Source: Termitomyces sp. T153
Taxonomy: Eukaryota; Basidiomycota; Agaricomycetes; Agaricales; Lyophyllaceae
Reading direction: 5' to 3'
DNA length: 64,000 bases
NCBI GenBank assembly: GCA_018296165.2
Contig: JACKQL020000007.1
Coordinates: forward strand, 1,116,001-1,180,000
The translations under genes and the position numbers were made by a program. Positions 11,268 through 21,724 of the stretch are shown in pieces (the first letter of the stretch is position 1; every line of letters begins with the position of its first letter). A model generated the notes under the pieces. The model saw only the letters and a program-made list of their open reading frames with translations. It searched no databases and was not told the DNA's origin.

Positions 11268-12411
11268 TGTCACGACCCGTTCCCCAAAACCCCGCACATC
11301 GTCCATCAAACCCCCGAACCCCCAAAAGGACCCCAACGCTCCGCCGAACTTCCGCCCATGCCCACGCCTACTTCGGCTAACTCCGACACCTCCCCGGCTA
11401 ACTCCGACGGCCCCCTGGCCAACTTCGGTGCCTGCCCCGCAGCCACTGACACTTACCCTGGGCTTCCCAAACCCCGAGAACCACCCCCGCTATTCCTGAT
11501 CTTCGCCCACCCATCATTAACTCGACACCCTGCTTCCTCCGACCTATTCCGGAATATCACGACAACCTCGGAACAACCCGCGATCCCATCAACGTATCAG
11601 CGCGGCACGATCTTCGATCACAACCGACACCCGCCCACTCCGTCAAGCCCCGCCAAGCCCCGCCGCCACAGCCGACATACCCCGAAGTCCTCCGGTAGTC
11701 AGTATATAAGTCATCGAGTAGCTCTTCGTACTCCAGTCTTGATATTGCTTAACGTTACCTATGGTCTGATTGCTTCCTTTTTGTGTTTCGTGTTCGTTTT
11801 CGTGTCTCTTTCTCCTTACTCTCAGTTTCCCGGTCTTATCTCAGTCTCCCGGTCTTATCTCAGTCTCCTGGTCTTGTCTCGTCCCCTTTTCGTTATCGTT
11901 CTCGTTATTGTTTCGTACCTCCACTCGAATCTACTCTTGTTCCATATTGTCTCGTCCGACGCCGTCTCGGTGACGTCGTCTGACCCTTGTGCCCAATTCT
12001 TCATCAACCCTAACGACCTCACGAACTCCGCAATTATAATTACGAACCCCGACACTCCTTACCAGGTCCGGACCTCACTCTTCGCTCGGTCCCGGACTCC
12101 ATCAACTCCAAATGATCTCCCATCAAACCCCGGCTCCGCCCCCATTGATCACACAGCCACCTACTCCCTTGCTTCCGCAAATCTCCCGTACGGCCTTCTG
12201 CCTGAACCCCGCCAAGACCGTCTCATTTCCCCACAATCCGACTTCTCCGGACCTTCCCGGACCTGTCTGGATCACATCTCCCAATTACCCGCGCAAACCA
12301 CCAGGACCCAGAACGTCTTCGAGTGTCCGGTCACCAATGCAGGGGAATCACACCCGCCTAGTAAGGACTCGCCCAGTGCAGCTGCGCCCCCGAGGTCAGC
12401 GGACCCTGACA
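11268..12411 (+). repeat. E2 5' LTR
   Basis: 1144 bp, TGTCACGACC to CCCTGACA. By eye it differs from the 3' copy at about eight positions plus one single-base indel (roughly 99% identity). It holds TATATAA at 11703 and, 32 bases on, AGTCTTGATATT, the predicted transcript start. A tandem repeat of about 19 bp (CTCAGTCTCCCGGTCTTAT) spans 11820-11880. Confidence 0.93.
11703..11747 (+). promoter_or_regulatory. E2 LTR TATA box and predicted RNA start with self-priming sequence
   Basis: TATATAA at 11703-11709. AGTCTTGATATT starts at 11735, a spacing usual for TATA-directed initiation, and is the exact reverse complement of 12 bases of the primer-binding site at 12412. This is the Tf1-type arrangement in which the transcript's own 5' end primes minus-strand synthesis. 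The start site is inferred, not measured. Confidence 0.7.
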
Positions 12412-12424
12412 TAATATCAAGACT
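12412..12424 (+). promoter_or_regulatory. E2 primer-binding site (self-priming type)
   Basis: TAATATCAAGACT lies directly after the LTR and pairs with the predicted 5' end of the element's own RNA. It does not have the TGG start expected of a tRNA-primed site. The same sequence follows the LTR in E4; E5 and E6 have one to two changes. Confidence 0.75.
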
Positions 12425-12444
12425 CAACCTTACCCCGTCCGTGA

Positions 12445-13300
12445 TGCCCGCATTATCTCCGCACACACGATCAAATAGCTCCGATGTCTATGGTATACCC
12501 GTGCCGGGGAGCCCTTATGATTCATACGGCCCTGCCCAATTTGCCGAGGCACATTGAGTCACGGATCCGGCCCCAAACGTCCCCTCCGCTCCGGTTACTT
12601 TCATACAACGGCTCCTCCCATCGACACCCTCCCAACTCCCACCCAACCCCTCACGCAAACTGCCGAATCATCCCCCATCCCACCCCTACCCTCTCCGCCA
12701 ACCCTGTTCCCTCACACAAGGTTGACCCCGACGTCACCCAAAGAACAGCATTCCAAAACCCAGTGACCACCCGACCCAACGAGCGACAATGTCCCCGGCA
12801 CCCCGACAACCCTCCGACAAACAATACCACCGACCCGCCACGAAACAGCCACCCATTGTGCAACGGATCGCCAGCCACGATAAGACTACTGAGAACGCGC
12901 TTCCCCGGAAGCCCGCCTGTGGACCCACCGGCCCGCCCGCAACCAAGAAATCTCAGACCTAGGCTACGTTCCAACCCCAGGACCTGCTTCCGGGCCTCGA
13001 TCGATTCGGCCGCCACCTCCGCCCAACAAATGAAGGGGCCCAACACCCCCGACCTGACCCCGACATCTGACCAAGAAAACTCACAGCGCCGGCTCGACAA
13101 CGATGCCCTGGTAGCCCCAACTCCGCAACAGAAATCACCACCCACTCCGAACCCCGCCCCTACACCGGAATATGTCCGCCCGAACAGGGACCACATCACC
13201 GGGGCCTCCAGACAAGCTGGCAGTGCCTCCCCCCACTATCACCCCTGCACTTGCACAATCTCCGGACCGCTCCGGAACACGAATGAAGAGTAAATCCGAC
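12445..13300 (+). pseudogene. E2 residual gag start and proline-rich remnant
   Basis: Begins MPALSPHTRSNSSDVYG and reads to AQFAEAH then TGA. E5 and E6 share this start and end in AQFAKAH, so it is a common feature of the non-autonomous type. Beyond the stop the sequence is Pro/Arg/Ser-rich in several frames and has no recognisable capsid or nucleocapsid domain. A short Gag-like peptide is possible but unproven. Confidence 0.5.
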
Positions 13301-14316
13301 CCTGCCGCATCCCTCGGGGAGCCCCACTCCAGTGCCCTCCCGCGGCCGACCCTCCCGCCGCCCCAACAACCATGAACAACCAACAAACCCCCACTAAGTG
13401 ACCCTTGAGTCGACTCCGGGGCCACCCACTTCTTCCCGATGAAGGGACCACCGACCCCCGAACCTCCGAACTCAAGGAAGTATCAGAAATACGTAAGACC
13501 CCCTTTGTCCGCCACGGGCTTACCTTTGGTCAGGAGAGCAATATCACGTAGATGACCCGGAACCCCAAATTGGGCCCCGGACCCGAAGGAACTGGTTGGG
13601 ACTGATCACCCCGCATCCTACCCCCTCGGTCATCGACACTCCGGAGCACACCAAAGCGCCACCCAAAGCAGGCCCGCCCACAGACGCAGCACTCCGGAAC
13701 ACGACCCCGACCCGGACCAACTATACTGCGAAGACGAACCCCGCCTCACCCAACCCCGCCAATAAAAAAGGGCCCGCCCGCCTTCACCACCAATACCGAC
13801 GTAAGGGCTAGACCATGGGAAGGCCCCCATTACCCCCCGCCCACCGCACCGCCAAGACAACCAAAGCCCCGAACCCGTTGGGCGCCGTACAAAATTCAAA
13901 GGTCACCCTCTACTACCAAAACGGCGCACGTCCCCTACACCCCCAGTCGAAAATTTCCGAGAAACGAATTCAACGACACCGCCCGAAATGCCGGGGACCC
14001 CACCGGAGAACTCCCACCAACCCCGACAGACCCCGGGAGCCCTCCTGCGATGCCCCGCCCCGTCCCGACAAACCCCGGGACTGGCCAGCGCAGACGGCAC
14101 TAGCGGGCGTAACCCCCGCCTCTGGACTCACTAGGGATTCAACTCCCTCTCACACCCCTGCGTGTTTCGCTTACTTTGCCCTCAGACAAAACTAAAAATC
14201 TCACTTCACACGCCCAGGGACCAAGAAATGACATGTTCGCGTACAAAAAATCATATATACAATAGGCGGGAAGGCAGCAAGTCCAAGAGCGACAAGAAAC
14301 GAGGCCCACACCCATC

Positions 14317-15447
14317 TCACTCCCTCCCCGAACCTCCCGGAAACCCAACCCCCAGGTCGACCTCCATCTGGGCCCGCACTACCGCTAGGATCTCCGCCAA
14401 CCCCGGCAATGCCTCCCCCGCGTCGGCCGCCACCTCCCACCACGACCCCGGGGCCACCGCATTGCGCCGCCGATGCCCCGCCAGCAACCTCTCCAACCGC
14501 GCCATTCCCTGCTGCAACTCCGGAGGCTGGACTGCGGACCCCTGCGTCAACCCGTCCTGAATCGACGCGAACGCCGCGGAGGCACCGTCCAAGAGGACCT
14601 GATGCTCCCGCACCCAGCCTAAACTCCGAAAATGAACTGTCAATAACGAATGGAGGAACGGGAGACAACTCACGAAGAATCCCCGTGCGACCCGAGGCGG
14701 CCTCGTTGGCCAACCAATCCTCCCTCCGCCTCGCCGCCTCCAGCTCCGCCCACAACGCATCCCCCTCCGGAACTCATCCCCGCCCCTCCGCTTCCCCCGC
14801 GGGTTGCCCCTCCACCTGCGCCAGACGCTCCCGCAGACCCCGCACCTCTAGCGCCCGCTCCGTCGCCACGCGCACCGAAGTATTCCTCTCCCGCTCCATC
14901 GCTTCCTTCTCCATCCGCGCCGCGTCACGATCCTCCCTCGCCCGGCGGAGCTCCCCCTCCCGTACTGCCAACGACGTCGTCAAGGCCTCCACCTGCTTGC
15001 GAAGGAAGACCTCCGTGATTGAAGGAATCGGCACGGAGGGACTCGACAACCGCTCCGAGGGAACGCCAGGGGCAGGGGAAAAGAGGGAAGACTCGGGAGG
15101 CCCCGCCGACAACTCGCGCCCACGCGGCCTCTTGCTGGGTCCCGCCCCCGAGGGTGGGGAAGCTCGACGCTTCCCCCGAACCACCGCCGAAGACGCCCCT
15201 TTCCCCTTTGGCACCGCGGGACGAAACTTGGTCCGCTTCGGAACCCCCGGAAAATCCACCACTACTACTACGGACGACTCTACCGGAACCCCGTCAACCA
15301 TCCCGAAAGGAAAATTCGACAACACTTACGACTCCGGTCCCTAACGCTACCCCGGCGCCGACGCTCGAACTCCTCACCCCCACTGTCGTACACCACCACC
15401 TCGTCCAAATCGGCGGGAGGAACCACTGGAACGCTGGGGGAAGACAT
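14317..15447 (-). pseudogene. E2 accessory gene antisense to the element, coiled-coil type without Zn cluster
   Basis: Exons on the minus strand: 15447-15330, 15279-14674 and 14618-14317; introns of 50 and 55 bases start GTAAGT and GTGAGT and end TAG, and phases join cleanly (341 codons plus stop). The order is an acidic N-terminus (ADLDEVVVYDSGGEEF), a basic segment (RGKRRASPPSGAGPSKRP) resembling a nuclear localisation signal, a long heptad-like stretch rich in Glu/Arg/Leu (EALTTSLAVREGELRR onward), then WLANEAASG. A final exon conserved in all five copies starts WVREHQVLLDGAS. One in-frame TGA follows GEAEGRG, where E5 has CGA, so a single C-to-T change broke an otherwise open frame. A TTTAAA sequence lies about 37 bases upstream. 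Confidence 0.78.
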
Positions 15448-15565
15448 GACGAAATTTGGGGAACCCCGGGGCACGCCCAAAGCTTTAAATTGAGTGAGGA
15501 GGACCCTGACGAAATGGCGGCCGCGCTTCGACTTTGCCTCCCACGCCGCTATCACTCGCTGCGGA

Positions 15566-15657
15566 TTGATCAATATTGCTCGGCTTTGACTCCCACGCCC
15601 CGCCGATCCCCGTCCTGCCCCGCGTCTCGAAGGGTCTCGACGCTGAAAGGGGGGTGA
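15566..15657. promoter_or_regulatory. E2 conserved 3' block and polypurine tract
   Basis: CTCGCTGCGGATTGATC runs into TTGATCAATATTG (15566-15578), conserved in all five gypsy 3' ends here. The polypurine tract GAAAGGGGGGTGA abuts the 3' LTR at 15658. The block lies upstream of the antisense gene, so it may be part of that gene's promoter. Confidence 0.55.
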
Positions 15658-16802
15658 TGTCACGACCCGTTCCCCAAAACCCCGCACATCGTCCATCAAA
15701 CCCCCGAACCCCCAAAAGGACCCCCAACGCTCCGCCGAACTTCCGCCCATGCCCACGCCTACTTCGGCTAACTCCGACACCTCCCCGGCTAACTCCGACG
15801 GCCCCCTGGCCAACTTCGGTGCCTGCCCCGCAGCCACTGACACTTACCCTGGGCTTCCCAAACCCCGAGAACCACCCCCGCTATTCCTGATCTTTGCCCA
15901 CCCATCATTAACTCAACACCCTGCTTCCTCCGACCTATTCCGGAATATCACGACAACCTCGGAACAACCCGCGATCCCATCAACGTATCAGCGCGGCACG
16001 ATCTTCGATCACAACCGACACCCGCCCACTCCGTCAAGCCCCGCCAAGCCCCGCCGCCACAGCCGATGTACCCCGAAGTCCTCCGGTAGTCAGTATATAA
16101 GTCATCGAGTAGCTCTTCGTACTCCAGTCTTGATATTGCTTAACGTTACCTATGGTCTGATTGCTTCCTTTTTGTGTTTCGTGTTCGTTTTCGTGTCTCT
16201 TTCTCCTTACTCTCAGTTTCCCGGTCTTATCTCAGTCTCCCGGTCTTATCTCAGTCTCCTGGTCTTGTCTCGTCCCCTTTTCGTTGTCGTTCTCGTTATT
16301 GTTTCGTACCTCCACTCGAATCTACTCTTGTTCCATATTGTCTCGTCCGACGCCGTCTCGGTGACGTCGTCTGACCCTTGTGCCCAATTCTTCATCAACC
16401 CTAACGACCTCACGAACTCCGCAATTATAATTACGAACCCCGACACTCCTTACCAGGTCCGGACCTCACTCTTCGCTCGGTCCCGGACTCCATCAACTCC
16501 AAATGATCTCCCATCAAACCCCGGCTCCGCCCCCATTGATCACACAGCCACCTACTCCCTTGCTTCCGCAAATCTCCCGTACGGCCTTCTGCCTGAACCC
16601 CGCCAAGACCGTCTCATTTCCCCACAATCCGACTTCTCCGGACCTTCCCGGACCTGTCTGGATCACATCTCCTAATTACCCGCGCAAACCACCAGGACCC
16701 AGAACGTCTTCGAGTGTCCGGTCACCAATGCAGGGGAATCACGCCCACCTAGTAAGGACTCGCCCAGTGCAGCTGCGCCCCCGAGGTCAGCGGACCCTGA
16801 CA
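15658..16802 (+). repeat. E2 3' LTR
   Basis: 1145 bp, nearly identical to the 5' copy, with the TATA box, repeats and TG...CA ends preserved. Followed at once by the GGTCT duplication and the resumed E1 integrase sequence. Confidence 0.93.
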
Positions 16803-16807
16803 GGTCT

Positions 16808-18390
16808 CTGGATGATAGGTGGTGGAGAGGTTGGTTTTTATTTCAAGTGCCTTGCATAGCAACTGTGAAAAATGGGAGACAAATAGGAGTCTGCAGTCAG
16901 AGATGATGTTGTTCAGGAGTCTGTGTTTGGAGAACACATGTTCAAGAAACAGTCTGGCAAACTCCAGAGCATTGTTGGCAATGTGGCAGGGGATGAAGAG
17001 GGCTTGCTTGGTGAGGTGGTAGACAACAACAAGGATCATGTTGAAACCTTCAGAGTTGGGGAGTTCAACAATATAATCTATTGAGATTGAAGACTAGGAG
17101 TGCTGACCAATGGAGAGGGGCTTTAATAATCCATGAGGGTGGTGGTGGGGTACCTTGGCTTGGAGGCAAGATTTGCAAGCCCTTACATATTGCGTGATGT
17201 CCTTCTTTATTCCTAGCTAAAAATAAGTCCAGGAGATGAGCTGAAGGGTCTTACAAATTCCTGGGTGCCTGCAGAGTTTATGATCATGGTGTTGTTGGAG
17301 TATGTTAAGGCAAATGGACTTGTGGTCTGGAGCATAGATTTGTCCATTCTGGAGTAGGAGGTGGTGGTCCAAAAATAGTGTGAAGGAGTCCTCAACATTT
17401 GACTTATTGGTAGAGTTGTTATGGGGATTGTGCTAGGTGAAGAAGAGGTCTGGGGGCAAGGTTCTGATTTGGTGGAGGATTCCTTCTTCCTTTAAAATCA
17501 GTATGGCATGTAGATGTTTGGGGGGGATTACCACTCAATGATTGAACACATTCCACTCAGCTTCAAATGACTTCTTCAGATACACATCAGACCTCCATGT
17601 GAGTGCATCAGGCTTCATGCCAAGTCATCTGAGGCAGTAGTGGATGGTAAAGTTGTACTCTAAGAGGGTTTTGAATCATTGAGCTTGGTGGTGGCTGAGT
17701 TGCTTTGTGGTTGTAAAGTATTGCAGATTATTATGGTCAGAGTAGACTTGAATGTGGTGTGGGGATCCCTCAAGATAGGCCTGCCACTGACAGAAGGCTT
17801 CAATGATTGCAAGGAGTTCTTTGTCATAGATATTATAGTTGAGTTCCATGGAGATTATTGAACAGGTGTAGAAGGTGATGGGGCAGAGATCCTTGCCTCC
17901 AGAGTCTGAGTGAGAGAGTATTCTAGCAATGGTGTAGTCAGAGGCATCACATTCAAGCACAATCAGCAGGGATGGGTTGAAATGGCAGAGGACTGGAGTG
18001 GAGGTGAAGGCCTTCTTGAGGAGGAGGAATACACTTTGGCACTTGCCGTCCCAATTCCAAGGAGTGTCCTTCTATATGAGTCAGTTGAGGGGTTTGGTGA
18101 TTTCAGAGTAGTTATCAATGAATCAGCAATAAAAATTAGCAAACTCCAGGAATGACTGTACCTCCTGGGTGAGGCACCTTCTTTGAGGTCAATCTTGTGA
18201 TTGTAGGAGTGGTGTGGGGAAAGTTCTTTTGCACTCTCTTTGGAGAACACATCAGCAAATTCATGATACTCTGGAGGAACTACTTTGTATAGGATCTGCT
18301 CCTCTGTTTTGCACTCTGGTGGGGTAGTTTCTGCACAGAGGTGCTCCTCCAATAAGGCTGGCATAATTTATAGCTGGAAGGCAGGGGTGC
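16808..18390 (-). pseudogene. E1 pol: integrase core, RNase H and linker, RT core deleted
   Basis: On the minus strand the integrase reads VVVYHLTKQALFIPCHIANN and IISDCRLLFVSHF (16749-17040 region), with the zinc-binding N-terminal part near 17150-17230. RNase H starts LECDASDYTIARILSHSDSG (17676-17960). Further upstream in the gene is the linker KTEEQILYKVVPPEYHEF and FADVFSKESAKELSPHHSY (18200-18300). At about 18170 the sequence jumps from KIDLKEGAS straight to the segment that in E4 follows the RT, so about 680 bp including the YLDD motif are missing. Confidence 0.82.
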
Positions 18391-18820
18391 TGTTTTATAA
18401 GATGCATGCAAAGGGGATGGCACTGATGATTTTGATGTCGAGGCTTCTGGAGTCAATGGAGGTGGGTAACAGGGCAGTAGTGGCTGAGTCTAGAGTGGTG
18501 GCAGAGTTGTTTGGAGAGGTTGAGTGTTGCTGGTTGGGGTACCATGGGCCTTTGTATTGATTCTGGGGTACATTGGAGGGCAGCCATTGTGATTTGATTA
18601 AAGGTGACCAAGGTGGGGTTGCATTTCCTTTACTTTCTGGGTTGCCATCAAAAGTTGAGGGGCTTTGGATTGCTCTGGAGGTGCTGGCACTAGAGTTGGG
18701 GACATTGGAGCCTGAGATAGACTGGAGGTGGAGGGGGATGGCAGCCACTAGACTTGCTTTGGGGCTGGGAAATCACATGGTGAGGTTTTTCCAGTCAATG
18801 TTGGGGTTGACATCTTGCAG

Positions 18821-19640
18821 CTATAAGAGTCCAAGCATGATTGGAGTCAATGGGGGGAGTTGAATGACAAGAAGCCAGGCCTGAAACCATAGGTCATTGT
18901 TGAGAGTAAGAGTGCTGTTGTAGTATTGAGTGATTTCTGTTGTGGTGGGGCTTCCATTGAAGAGTTGGAGCTTGAGGGGTTTGTTGAGGTCATGGCATTG
19001 GAGGTCAAGTTGACTGTTGATGAAGGTGCCTGAGGCGCTGCTATTGACAAGGGCAGGGAGGATCTTGGACAAGCTGTTGAGTTGGACATTGATGACAAAT
19101 GACTGTGTAGACCTTGAGTGGAGCTACAGGGGAGTTCAGGGTTGGTCAATTGTAGTTTCAGAGTTCTTGGAGGGGGGTGAGACATCAAAGGGCACTAGTC
19201 CAGAGTCAGTCAGGTTGTTCTGGTCAAGGTGGAGGGTGAGGCTGGGCCAGTCAATGTGTGGATTGGTGGAGTGGAGCCATGAGAAGCCTAAGACAATGAG
19301 GATGGAGGGGTGTAGTTTTGTGATGAGTAATTGGAGTTCTTGCTGTCATTCATTAGCAAAGATTATGGTCATCTCCAGGCAGTGTGTGATATCTCCAGTA
19401 GGGGTGGGGTCACCGTCAAAGAGCTTGAGGAGGATTGGAGTGGGGAGGCATTGGAGGCATTGGGAAGCAAGCACCACCAGGGATTTGTCAATGAAGTTAT
19501 CCATGGCACTGCTGTTGACCAATGTGGGAACAGAGTTCTTAGAAAAGGGGAGGGTAATGTGGAGGAGGAGGATGGTGAAGGAGTGGGGAGGGAGGTGTGC
19601 TGGGAAGTTGTCTGGGGTGAATACCATTGCATAGAGAAGT
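18821..19640 (-). pseudogene. E1 tandem aspartic-protease-like domains
   Basis: Two retropepsin-like segments in tandem on the minus strand. The first (19346-19627) reads LVNSSAMDNFIDKSLVVL, with KLFDGDPTPTGDITHCLE further on. The second (18821-19072) reads ALVNSSASGTFINSQLDL, with LQLFNGSPTTTEITQYYN. Both correspond to domains in E4 (37900-38380 and 39510-39800). The first domain's catalytic DSG is NSS here, a change expected from G-to-A decay. Confidence 0.72.
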
Positions 19641-19769
19641 GGGGCCAGGTTAGAGAAGATGTCAGAGTCTGGTCTACAGTCTAGTGCACCTTCAAGACCT
19701 AAACTGCTGACTTGTTTTCTGTAAACTAGTAGTCATAGACTTCTCTGTTGATAGTCCACATGGCACACC

Positions 19770-21202
19770 CCATCACCTGGCATTTAGGACAATTGCTAAT
19801 AAAGTGTCTCTGCTCACCACATAGAATGCATGTGCCCTCCTTCTATTGTTTCTCCTGAGTCTCCTCCAGTACGTCGATCCATGGTCTATTCCAAATCTTG
19901 TTTGCACATAGGGCTTCTTGATTGTCAGTGAAATCCTCAAGGTCATCAGAGTTGGCATTCAGGAGTTCTGGGGCCTCATGGAGGTTGGCAGCATTGAGTT
20001 GGGCAGGGGAGCACTGTCCCAAGGGTTGATTGGTGCTGGAAGGTCCTCTGCCCAGAGGGAAACAGGGTGTGGGGTTGGCAGGGTTGACAAGGATTGAGGG
20101 TTGATTGCTGTTGGTTGCTCTGGCCTGCCAGTTGGTGTTGCCAGAGGTGTTCCACAAGGTCTGCAGTGCCATGTTCTTGCTCTAGTCTTCCTAGTAACAC
20201 TGGTTGACCTGAGTAACAAGTGCCTTGTATCTGTCATATGTAGTTTGCTTGGGTGCAAGACAGAGGGCATTCTTGATCTGCTGATGCAGGGTGTGACAGA
20301 GGGTGAATTGGAGAGCATTATAGTTCCACCCAGTTTTGTAGGCTTCCTGTTCAAATCATATGATGAAGGTTGTAAAGTGTTTATTGTTGTGCATTTGGAG
20401 ATTGAAGAGGTTCTTCTCCACTTCTGCTATAGTATCAAAGACACCAAACTTACTAGAGAATTCCTGGGTGAAAGTGAGCCAGTTGGAGAGTACAGAGTTG
20501 TTGGGATTGAATTGGAGTAGCACAGTGTAATGGTCAAAAGTGATACCCTGCAAATATAATGCAGCAAAGGCTACTCATGAGCTTTTAAGCTGGAAGGTAA
20601 TGGGCTTAGCTTGGAACATAGTTAGACACTGTGTTAAAAAGATGTGTCGCTTCCAGGGGTTGTGGCCAGTGAAAGGTTCAGGCTTTTGAATGTTGAGTTT
20701 TCCTTCCCAAGCTAGTGCATCATGAGTATTGTCCTATGTGTTTTGAGTTTGGGGCAGGGGTTCAGTGTTGTAGTAGTAATGATAATTGTTTCTGTTTCTG
20801 TGCTGGGGAGGGAAGTTGTCCATAGCTGGGCCTCATTCTCCAGGTGGTTCACCATTGGGAGGCCTGCTGCTGGGGAGTGACCCATGTTGCCTGGAGGAGG
20901 TCTCAGGGCCTATCAAGAGGGAGAGGGTCCTCTGGGGGTGGGGGGTTCAAAGTAATTAGTGTTGACAGGAGGGTTGGGCATTGGAACAGGTAGGGAATGA
21001 GGAGGTTGGTGGAGAAAGGGAGTTGGGGTGGCCCAGGAGCCTGTGGGCTGTCTTGGAGGGACTGGGATGTTCTGGCAGGATGGAGGGAAGTTGACACAGG
21101 GGGTGCAGAGATTGAAGTGGGGAGGTCTGTCTTGTGGAGGGCCATTGCATAGAGTGGGCTTGTCAGCAGAGTTATGTGAAGGGCTGTTGATAAGACCCAG
21201 TT
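19770..21202 (-). pseudogene. E1 gag: capsid-like region and zinc knuckle
   Basis: The zinc knuckle CILCGEQRHFISNC (C-x2-C-x4-H-x4-C) is read from the minus strand near 19780-19830. The capsid-like part matches E4 across 20100-20900 (FDHYTVLLQFNPNN, SNWLTFTQEFSSKFGVFD). The N-terminal gag and primer-binding site are missing: directly after the LTR the sequence corresponds to E4 position 36340, a deletion of about 1 kb. Confidence 0.75.
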
Positions 21203-21724
21203 TGTCAGGTTCCACTGACCATGGGGGCTCAGCTACACTGGGTGAGTCCTTACTAGGCAGATGTGATTCCCTGCACTGACAGCTGGGCATTTGGAGGTGT
21301 GCCAAACACTGGGGGCTTGCGAGGATAGTCAGTGGAGATTGATCCGAGTGAGTCCAGAGAGGTCCAGAGGAGTAGGGAATGAGCTGCAAAGAAGGAGGAC
21401 GGGCTTGGCAGGGTTCAGGCACAAGTCTGTATGCAAGTATTGCAGGTGTGGAGGAGGTGGAGGCTACGCAAGTGATGGAAGCAGAGCTGGAGTTTGATGG
21501 AGGATCAACAGAGGTTGATAGAGTTTGGAGCTGAGCGTGTAGTGAGGTCCAGAGTTGGTTAAAGAGTGTCTGGGATTTGTAATTGTAATTGCAGGGTTTG
21601 CGAAGGCGTTAAGGTTGGGAAAGATAGGAACATGATGGATAGGAGGGATCAAATGAGATGAGATGGAGTTAAACAAAATGAGATGGAGTCGAAATGAGAT
21701 GGAGACGAGAACAAAAATAGATTC
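21203..21724 (-). repeat. E1 5' LTR, truncated
   Basis: Starts TGTCAGGTTCCACTGACC and holds the R/U5-like part of the LTR, including short GAGATGGAGT repeats. It stops at 21724 where a plus-oriented LTR begins, and the U3 part and flanking target site are gone. Confidence 0.8.

Larger units (their letters stand above)
11268..16802 (+). mobile_element. E2: complete non-autonomous gypsy-type element, young
   Basis: 5,535 bp bounded by near-identical LTRs and a perfect 5-bp target duplication GGTCT (11263-11267 and 16803-16807). The internal 3.2 kb has a self-priming type primer-binding site, a short gag start that soon breaks, proline-rich degenerate sequence, then the antisense accessory gene and a polypurine tract (GAAAGGGGGG before 15658). 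No RT, RNase H or integrase is recognisable. It must have moved using enzymes supplied by a relative such as an intact E4-type element. CpG-rich, in sharp contrast to the surrounding E1 sequence. Confidence 0.92.
6311..21724 (-). mobile_element. E1: Ty3/gypsy (chromoviral, Tf1/sushi-like) element with nested insertions
   Basis: Minus-strand element: 3' LTR 6311-7367, an antisense accessory gene (8578-10248), chromodomain and integrase (10450-11262 and 16808-17230), RNase H (17620-17960), two protease-like domains (18821-19627), gag (19770-21190), then a truncated 5' LTR (21203-21724). Solo LTR 7542-8490 and element E2 (11268-16802) are inserted in it. Relative to E4 it lacks the RT core, the N-terminal gag and the primer-binding site, so it could not move on its own. 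It is almost devoid of CpG outside the nested elements. Confidence 0.88.

Noticed and set aside
11232..12557. A 441-codon open frame on the plus strand
   Set aside because: It spans the whole E2 5' LTR and the target duplication, is Pro/Ser-rich from C-rich composition, and recurs in the 3' LTR only because the LTR is duplicated. The last residues are the real short gag start.
12651..13199. Minus-strand 182-codon frame in E2
   Set aside because: Gly/Arg/Ser-rich frame opposite Pro-rich sequence, with no conserved counterpart in E5 at the matching place. Explained by the C-rich plus strand.
14409..15344. A 311-codon plus-strand open frame in E2
   Set aside because: It is the shadow of the antisense accessory gene. 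The minus strand shows intron consensus, domain structure and conservation in other copies, while the plus frame is low-complexity Pro/Ser/Arg.
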